Shown here piece after piece: positions 32,070 to 35,961 of a stretch of 35,961 nt of DNA (position 1 is the stretch's first letter; each line of letters starts with the position of its first letter). The stretch comes from an uncultured Collinsella sp. (GTDB taxonomy: Bacteria; Actinomycetota; Coriobacteriia; Coriobacteriales; Coriobacteriaceae). The stretch spans positions 1-35,961 of the forward strand of contig CATZMG010000014.1 of assembly GCA_958421655.1 (NCBI GenBank), in the 5' to 3' direction. Below the pieces are notes generated by a model. The model saw only the letters and a program-made list of their open reading frames with translations. It ran no database searches and was not told the DNA's origin. Position numbers and translations under genes: made by a program.

Positions 32070-33314
32070 ATGTCTAAAGGACTGAATGTACACAGCGAGA
32101 TTGGTAAGCTCAAGAAAGTTGTGCTTCACCGCCCCGGTCGTGACCTTGTGAACGTAAAGGCAGAAGAGTTCGATGATGTCTGGATTCACGACTGTTTCTA
32201 TCTTGATGTGGCTCAAAAGGAGCATGATGCCTTTGCGGATCTTCTGAGGAGCGAAGGTGTTGAGGTTCTCTATATGGAGAAACTCGTTGCTGAAGCGCTG
32301 GATGCATGCCCCTCGGCTCGCGCTGAGTTTACCGATACATTTATGGCTGAGAGCGGGATTGTCAATCCTATGCTTGAGCAGGCTGTTCGTGAAAAGCTCG
32401 ACGCTATTTCAGATTCGTATCAGTTTGTACTTGAGGCTATGGGGGGGTATCGTTATCGTGACCTTGAGCTGCCTCGCGTTTCGACTACGCTTAGTATGAT
32501 GGATAATGAGGATGCGAAGCCCGATGATTTGGTGTTGAAGCCTCTTCCGAGTTCATATTTCTCTCGCGATCCTCTTGCTTCCGTGGGCAAAGGCGTTCTG
32601 CTTCACCATATGTATTGGAAACAGCGAGATCGTGAAGTGCCCTTCTACGAAGCGATTTTCAAATACCATCCCGATTATGCAGGGACTCCGATTTGGTACG
32701 ACCATAAGAATCCCTGGCATATCGAGGGCGGTGATGTGCTTAACATTAACGCTCATACCTTGGCTATTGGAATTAGCCAGCGAACTGAGGCGGCTGCGAT
32801 TGAGGAGCTTGCAAAGAATTTGTTCTGGGGATCTGGGAATTCTGAGATCGATACCGTTTACGCTATTAAAATCCCCAACGGCTATGCTTACATGCATCTT
32901 GACACCGTTTGCACCATGGTGGATTTCGATAAGTTCACAGTTTATCCCGGTATTTTTGAGACCCTTCGTGTTTATCGTCTGACTCGTGGTGACTCTGAGG
33001 GAATGGTCGCTGTTCAAGAGATTGATGACACGCTTGAACATATTCTTGAAATGGCTACTGGCGTGGAGAAGGTGCAGCTTATTGAGTGCGGTGCCGGCGA
33101 TATGGTTGAGGCATCTCGCGAGCAGTGGAACGACGGGTCGAACACTCTTGCCGTTGCTCCTGGTAAAGTCTGTGTTTACGAGCGCAATGTTGTCACAAAT
33201 GATGAGCTCTACAAGAACGGTTTGGAACTTTTGGTCGTTCCCTCCGAGGAACTGTCCCGCGGTCGTGGTGGCCCGCGCTGCATGAGCATGCCCTTCTGGC
33301 GCGAAGATATTTAG
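32070..33314 (+). CDS. arcA: arginine deiminase (arcA2)
   Basis: A 414-aa enzyme converting arginine to citrulline and ammonia, the first step of the deiminase pathway. Motifs are standard: HSEIGKLKKVVLHRPG at the start, YFSRDPLASVG with catalytic Asp, HIEGGD with Glu, YMHLDTV with His and Asp, and nucleophile Cys in GRGGPRCMSMPFWRED. Its loop matches well-studied deiminases, unlike the copy at 29095-30345. Ribosome site GGAG lies upstream of the ATG. It is second in the arcD-arcA2-arcB operon, 28 bp after arcD and 32 bp before arcB. Cytoplasmic. This copy is the better candidate for the main catabolic enzyme. Confidence 0.96.
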   Translation: MSKGLNVHSEIGKLKKVVLHRPGRDLVNVKAEEFDDVWIHDCFYLDVAQKEHDAFADLLRSEGVEVLYMEKLVAEALDACPSARAEFTDTFMAESGIVNPMLEQAVREKLDAISDSYQFVLEAMGGYRYRDLELPRVSTTLSMMDNEDAKPDDLVLKPLPSSYFSRDPLASVGKGVLLHHMYWKQRDREVPFYEAIFKYHPDYAGTPIWYDHKNPWHIEGGDVLNINAHTLAIGISQRTEAAAIEELAKNLFWGSGNSEIDTVYAIKIPNGYAYMHLDTVCTMVDFDKFTVYPGIFETLRVYRLTRGDSEGMVAVQEIDDTLEHILEMATGVEKVQLIECGAGDMVEASREQWNDGSNTLAVAPGKVCVYERNVVTNDELYKNGLELLVVPSEELSRGRGGPRCMSMPFWREDI

Positions 33315-33346
33315 TTGCAAATCCACTGTGATGGGAGATGGCGAAT

Positions 33347-34357
33347 ATGGGTGTTAATATCGCTGGGCGCAGTTTTCTGAAGCTGCTTGATTACACGACG
33401 GAAGAGATTGAGTATCTGCTTGAGCTTTCTGCTAACTTCAAAAGCATGAAGCGTGCCGGTGTTCCGCATAAATACCTTGAAGGCAAGAATATTGTTTTGC
33501 TATTTGAGAAGACTTCCACGCGTACTCGCTGCGCCTTCGAAGTTGGTGCACTTGACCTTGGCATGGGTGTAACTTATTTGGATCCGGGCTCGTCTCAGAT
33601 GGGCAAAAAGGAGTCGATTGAGGACACGGCTCGCGTCCTTGGCCGCATGTATGACGGAATTGAATACCGCGGCTTTGAACAGGCGAAGGTTGAGGAGCTT
33701 GCTGCAAAAGCTGGGGTTCCCGTTTGGAATGGGCTGACTACTGAATTTCACCCGACTCAAGTGCTTGCCGATATTCTGACCATGCGTGAAGAGTTTGGAG
33801 AGATTAAGGGCAGGAAACTTACATTTTTTGGTAAGGCGGCCGGAAACGTCGCTGATTCGCTCATGGTCATTTGCGCTAAGCTCGGCATTAACTACTGTTC
33901 TTGCGGCCCAATCGGGGGAAATTCGGAGGGGGCTACATCCTATGATCCTGAACTCCTTGCAGAATGTAGTCGTATTGCGGCCGAGCATGGATCGACGATT
34001 ACCATTACAGAGGATATTGAGGAAGGCGCTCGTGATGCCGATGTAATTTACACGGATGTTTGGGTTGGCATGGGTCAGCCCGCAGAGCTGTGGGAAAGCC
34101 GCATTAAGCTCATGTCGCCGTATCGTGTGACCGCTGAGGTGATGTCTATGGCAAAGCCCGAGGCGATTTTCCTCCACTGCCTTCCGAGCTTCCACGATAC
34201 TAATACTACTGTTGGTGCCGAAATTGCTGAGAAGTTTGGAGTTACCGAAATGGAAGTCACGGACGAGGTTTTTGAGTCCGATAAGTCTCGTGTTTTCCAA
34301 GAAGCGGAGAATCGCATGCATACGATTAAGGCGGTGATGTACGCAACGCTTAAGTAG
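33347..34357 (+). CDS. arcB: ornithine carbamoyltransferase (catabolic)
   Basis: A 336-aa cytoplasmic enzyme that phosphorolyses citrulline to ornithine and carbamoyl phosphate in the deiminase pathway. Diagnostic motifs: the carbamoyl-phosphate loop STRTR in FEKTSTRTRCAFEVGA, FHPTQVLADILT, GKAAGNVADSLM and the ornithine-side HCLPSFHD. The ATG at 33347 gives the usual start MGVNIAGRSFLKLLDYT and has GGGAG 9 nt upstream. The ATG at 33338 directly follows that site and is less likely. It is the last gene of the arc operon. No carbamate kinase gene follows: the next gene is queA, so ATP recovery from carbamoyl phosphate must be encoded elsewhere. Confidence 0.95.
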   Translation: MGVNIAGRSFLKLLDYTTEEIEYLLELSANFKSMKRAGVPHKYLEGKNIVLLFEKTSTRTRCAFEVGALDLGMGVTYLDPGSSQMGKKESIEDTARVLGRMYDGIEYRGFEQAKVEELAAKAGVPVWNGLTTEFHPTQVLADILTMREEFGEIKGRKLTFFGKAAGNVADSLMVICAKLGINYCSCGPIGGNSEGATSYDPELLAECSRIAAEHGSTITITEDIEEGARDADVIYTDVWVGMGQPAELWESRIKLMSPYRVTAEVMSMAKPEAIFLHCLPSFHDTNTTVGAEIAEKFGVTEMEVTDEVFESDKSRVFQEAENRMHTIKAVMYATLK

Positions 34358-34441
34358 CGGGGCGTTGAGAAAACAGTCGCAAATCTGTTTCCATACTATA
34401 TTTCTCTCAACAAGCTGATAGGATACAGGGGAGAATGATGC

Positions 34442-34472
34442 GCGCGTCAGTCGATTTTTTCGACTGACGCGC
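34442..34472 (+). terminator. hairpin between arcB and queA
   Basis: GCGCGTCAGTCGA (34442-34454) pairs perfectly with TCGACTGACGCGC (34460-34472) around a TTTTT loop. Only TTTG follows, 18 bp before the queA ATG. It may end the arc operon or be a structured queA leader. Confidence 0.6.
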
Positions 34473-34490
34473 TTTGTGAAAGAGGCAAAG

Positions 34491-35702
34491 ATGCGTACCG
34501 ATGATTTTGACTACAACCTTCCCGAGGAACTGATTGCCCAAGCTCCTGCCGAGCCGCGCGACTCCTGCCGCCTGCTGGTGGTTGATCGCAAGGGCTCCCA
34601 GGCGGGAACGCCGCTGGAGCACGGCGGTACCGTTGAGCACCGCATCTTCCGCGACATCATCGACTATATCGAGCCGGGCGACGTGCTCGTCATCAACAAG
34701 ACGCGCGTGATGCCGGCCCGCCTGATCGGTCGCAAGGCCGGCTCGGGCGGCGTGGTCGAGACGCTGCTGCTCAAGCGCCGCGAGGATGTGGATCCGCTGG
34801 GCCATGTCTGGGAGTGCCTGGTCAAGCCGGGTAAGCGCCTGAAGCCCGGTGCTCAGATTGAGTATCGTGCGGGCGGCGCCCATGCGCCCGAGGGCGCGCC
34901 CGTGGTGCTGACGGCCGAGGTCGTCGACTTTGTTACCGATAGCCGCGGTGGCCGTCTGGTGCGCTTTGAGCCGGCCGGTTGCAATGCCGCCGGCGACCCG
35001 CGCACGCTCGACGAGGCCATCCACGCTGCCGGCCACGTGCCGCTGCCGCCCTACATTACCGATTACGAGGGCGATCCCGAGAAGTACCAGACCGTCTACG
35101 CCATGAAGGAGGAGCACTCGGCTGCCGCTCCTACGGCGGGTCTGCACTTTACTCCCGAGCTCATGGCCGCTATCGAGGCCAAGGGCGCGAAGTTTGCCGC
35201 CGTCGAGCTCGAGGTGGGTATCGATACCTTCCGTCTGGTGGAGGAGGACGACCCTACACAGCACGTGATGCACACCGAGCGCTACCACGTGTCGCAGGAG
35301 GTTGTCGACGCTGTGCATAAGGCGAAGGCCGAGGGCCATCGTGTGATCGCCGTCGGCACTACCGCAGTGCGCTCGCTCGAGAGCGCGTTTGACGCGGACG
35401 CGCCGGTGTCCGATCCGGCTGTGACGGCGCGCTATTTTGAGGGCCGCGAGGACGGGGCCGACACGCTCGGCCGCGGCGACATCGTGGTGCGCGAGAACGC
35501 GACAACGCAGCTCTACCTTATGCCCGGCTCGACCTATCACGTGGTCGACGCGTTGATCACGAACTTCCACGTGCCTCGCTCTACACTCATGATGCTTGTG
35601 AGCGCGCTTGCCACCCGCGACCAGATCATGGATGCCTACGCTGCCGCCATCGAGGAGCGCTACCGCTTCTTCAGCTTTGGCGACGCCATGCTCATCTTGT
35701 AG
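34491..35702 (+). CDS. queA: S-adenosylmethionine:tRNA ribosyltransferase-isomerase QueA
   Basis: A 403-aa enzyme that transfers ribose from SAM to preQ1-modified tRNA to give epoxyqueuosine, the substrate of QueH. It starts MRTDDFDYNLPEELIAQAPA, the classic QueA N-terminus. It also has VINKTRVMPARLIG, AAPTAGLHFTPEL, a YHVSQEVVDAV region and the C-terminal TNFHVPRSTLMMLVSAL. Length is within the longer form seen in actinobacteria. The ATG at 34491 has AGAGG 7 nt upstream; a GTG at 34476 is possible but less likely. It lies directly after the arc operon but probably has its own promoter. GC content rises again here. Its stop codon overlaps the hairpin at 35702-35730. Confidence 0.96.
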   Translation: MRTDDFDYNLPEELIAQAPAEPRDSCRLLVVDRKGSQAGTPLEHGGTVEHRIFRDIIDYIEPGDVLVINKTRVMPARLIGRKAGSGGVVETLLLKRREDVDPLGHVWECLVKPGKRLKPGAQIEYRAGGAHAPEGAPVVLTAEVVDFVTDSRGGRLVRFEPAGCNAAGDPRTLDEAIHAAGHVPLPPYITDYEGDPEKYQTVYAMKEEHSAAAPTAGLHFTPELMAAIEAKGAKFAAVELEVGIDTFRLVEEDDPTQHVMHTERYHVSQEVVDAVHKAKAEGHRVIAVGTTAVRSLESAFDADAPVSDPAVTARYFEGREDGADTLGRGDIVVRENATTQLYLMPGSTYHVVDALITNFHVPRSTLMMLVSALATRDQIMDAYAAAIEERYRFFSFGDAMLIL

Positions 35703-35730
35703 GTTACGGCGTTTTACAAACGCCGTAACC
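35702..35730 (+). terminator. hairpin at the queA stop
   Basis: GGTTACGGCGTTT (35702-35714) pairs perfectly with AAACGCCGTAACC (35718-35730) with a 3-nt loop. No T run follows. Confidence 0.55.
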
Positions 35731-35777
35731 GGTCGACGCTGCGCGGGCCGCATTTGGACAATCTGACGTTCAACTTC

Positions 35778-35813
35778 AAGGGCGCGACCAGAAGGTCAGC
35801 GCCCTTTCGTTTC
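35778..35813 (+). terminator. second terminator after queA
   Basis: AAGGGCGC-GACC (35778-35789) pairs with GGTC-A-GCGCCCTT (35794-35806) with one bulged A. It is followed by a T-rich TCGTTTC, so it is a likely terminator of queA. Confidence 0.75.
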
Positions 35814-35961
35814 ACGTCACCTTGTCTCAAATGCGACCCGCTCGCTGACTCTGCCATTACATCGGTGTTGCCGTGGTTGTTGAGTAGTCATTGGGCACTT
35901 GGCACTTGGGGACGTTCCTTTTAATATGAGCAGGACATTGTCAAGAGGCAAAATCGGGCCT
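35814..35961. other. right-edge intergenic sequence with REP-like stretch
   Basis: No gene is visible in the final 148 bp. At 35893-35920 a tandem GGCACTT-GGCACTT is followed by GGGGACGTTCCTTTT. This resembles short repeats I associate with REP-type elements in related genomes, but this window has no second copy to prove it. Confidence 0.4.

Noticed and set aside
34407..35753. 448-aa minus-strand open frame opposite queA
   Set aside because: queA is unmistakable on the plus strand; the antisense frame is His/Arg-rich with no family features.

Overview
The window looks like chromosome of a high-GC Gram-positive gut anaerobe of the Coriobacteriia, most probably Collinsella or a close relative. 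This is inferred from gene content and style, not from a marker gene: GC-rich coding with AGGAGG-type ribosome sites, Cys-anchored lipoproteins and tail-anchored surface proteins with no outer-membrane functions, a class III fructose-1,6-bisphosphatase, an FchA-type folate cyclohydrolase, a DegV protein, an arginine deiminase cluster, and DUF4430 surface proteins behind a cobalamin riboswitch.

Layout. 1-712: 5' part of a YhcG/DUF1016 PDDEXK nuclease gene cut by the window edge. 881-3857: a small PH-like protein, two tandem paralogous lipoproteins and a zinc-ribbon membrane protein. 4043-5532: a two-gene folate C1 operon (FchA-like cyclohydrolase plus a FolD-like dehydrogenase that appears to lack the cyclohydrolase Lys and Gln). 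5581-5810: an AT-rich element with 30-bp terminal inverted repeats. 5898-9758: a C69 dipeptidase, a phasin-like protein and an ABC1/UbiB-like kinase. 9905-17684: a cobalamin riboswitch followed by two DUF4430 (transcobalamin-like) surface proteins, one of 2182 aa. 17845-20861 (minus strand): two GtrA-family membrane proteins and class III FBPase. 21181-24760: DegV protein, a TIM-barrel-like protein, an unlisted 56-aa membrane peptide and an RsmB/NOP-type m5C methyltransferase. 24820-26970: a MetRS-like synthetase with a degenerate KMSKS loop. 27103-28374: DUF3267 membrane zincin and QueH, separated by a 38-bp perfect inverted repeat. 28436-34357: an arginine deiminase region with visibly lower GC. 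It has divergent transcripts: arcA1 plus an XRE/S24-like regulator on the minus strand, and arcD-arcA2-arcB on the plus strand. 34491-35702: QueA, then a terminator and a REP-like sequence at the right edge.

How the genes work together. The arc region would import arginine in exchange for ornithine, deiminate it to citrulline and phosphorolyse that to ornithine and carbamoyl phosphate. No carbamate kinase is in the window, so the ATP-yielding step must be encoded elsewhere. QueH and QueA are the last enzymes of queuosine synthesis and flank the arc region. The most distinctive assembly is the riboswitch-DUF4430 locus. It reads as a B12-repressed surface system that could capture corrinoids in a cell without TonB-type uptake; the binding function is inferred, not shown.
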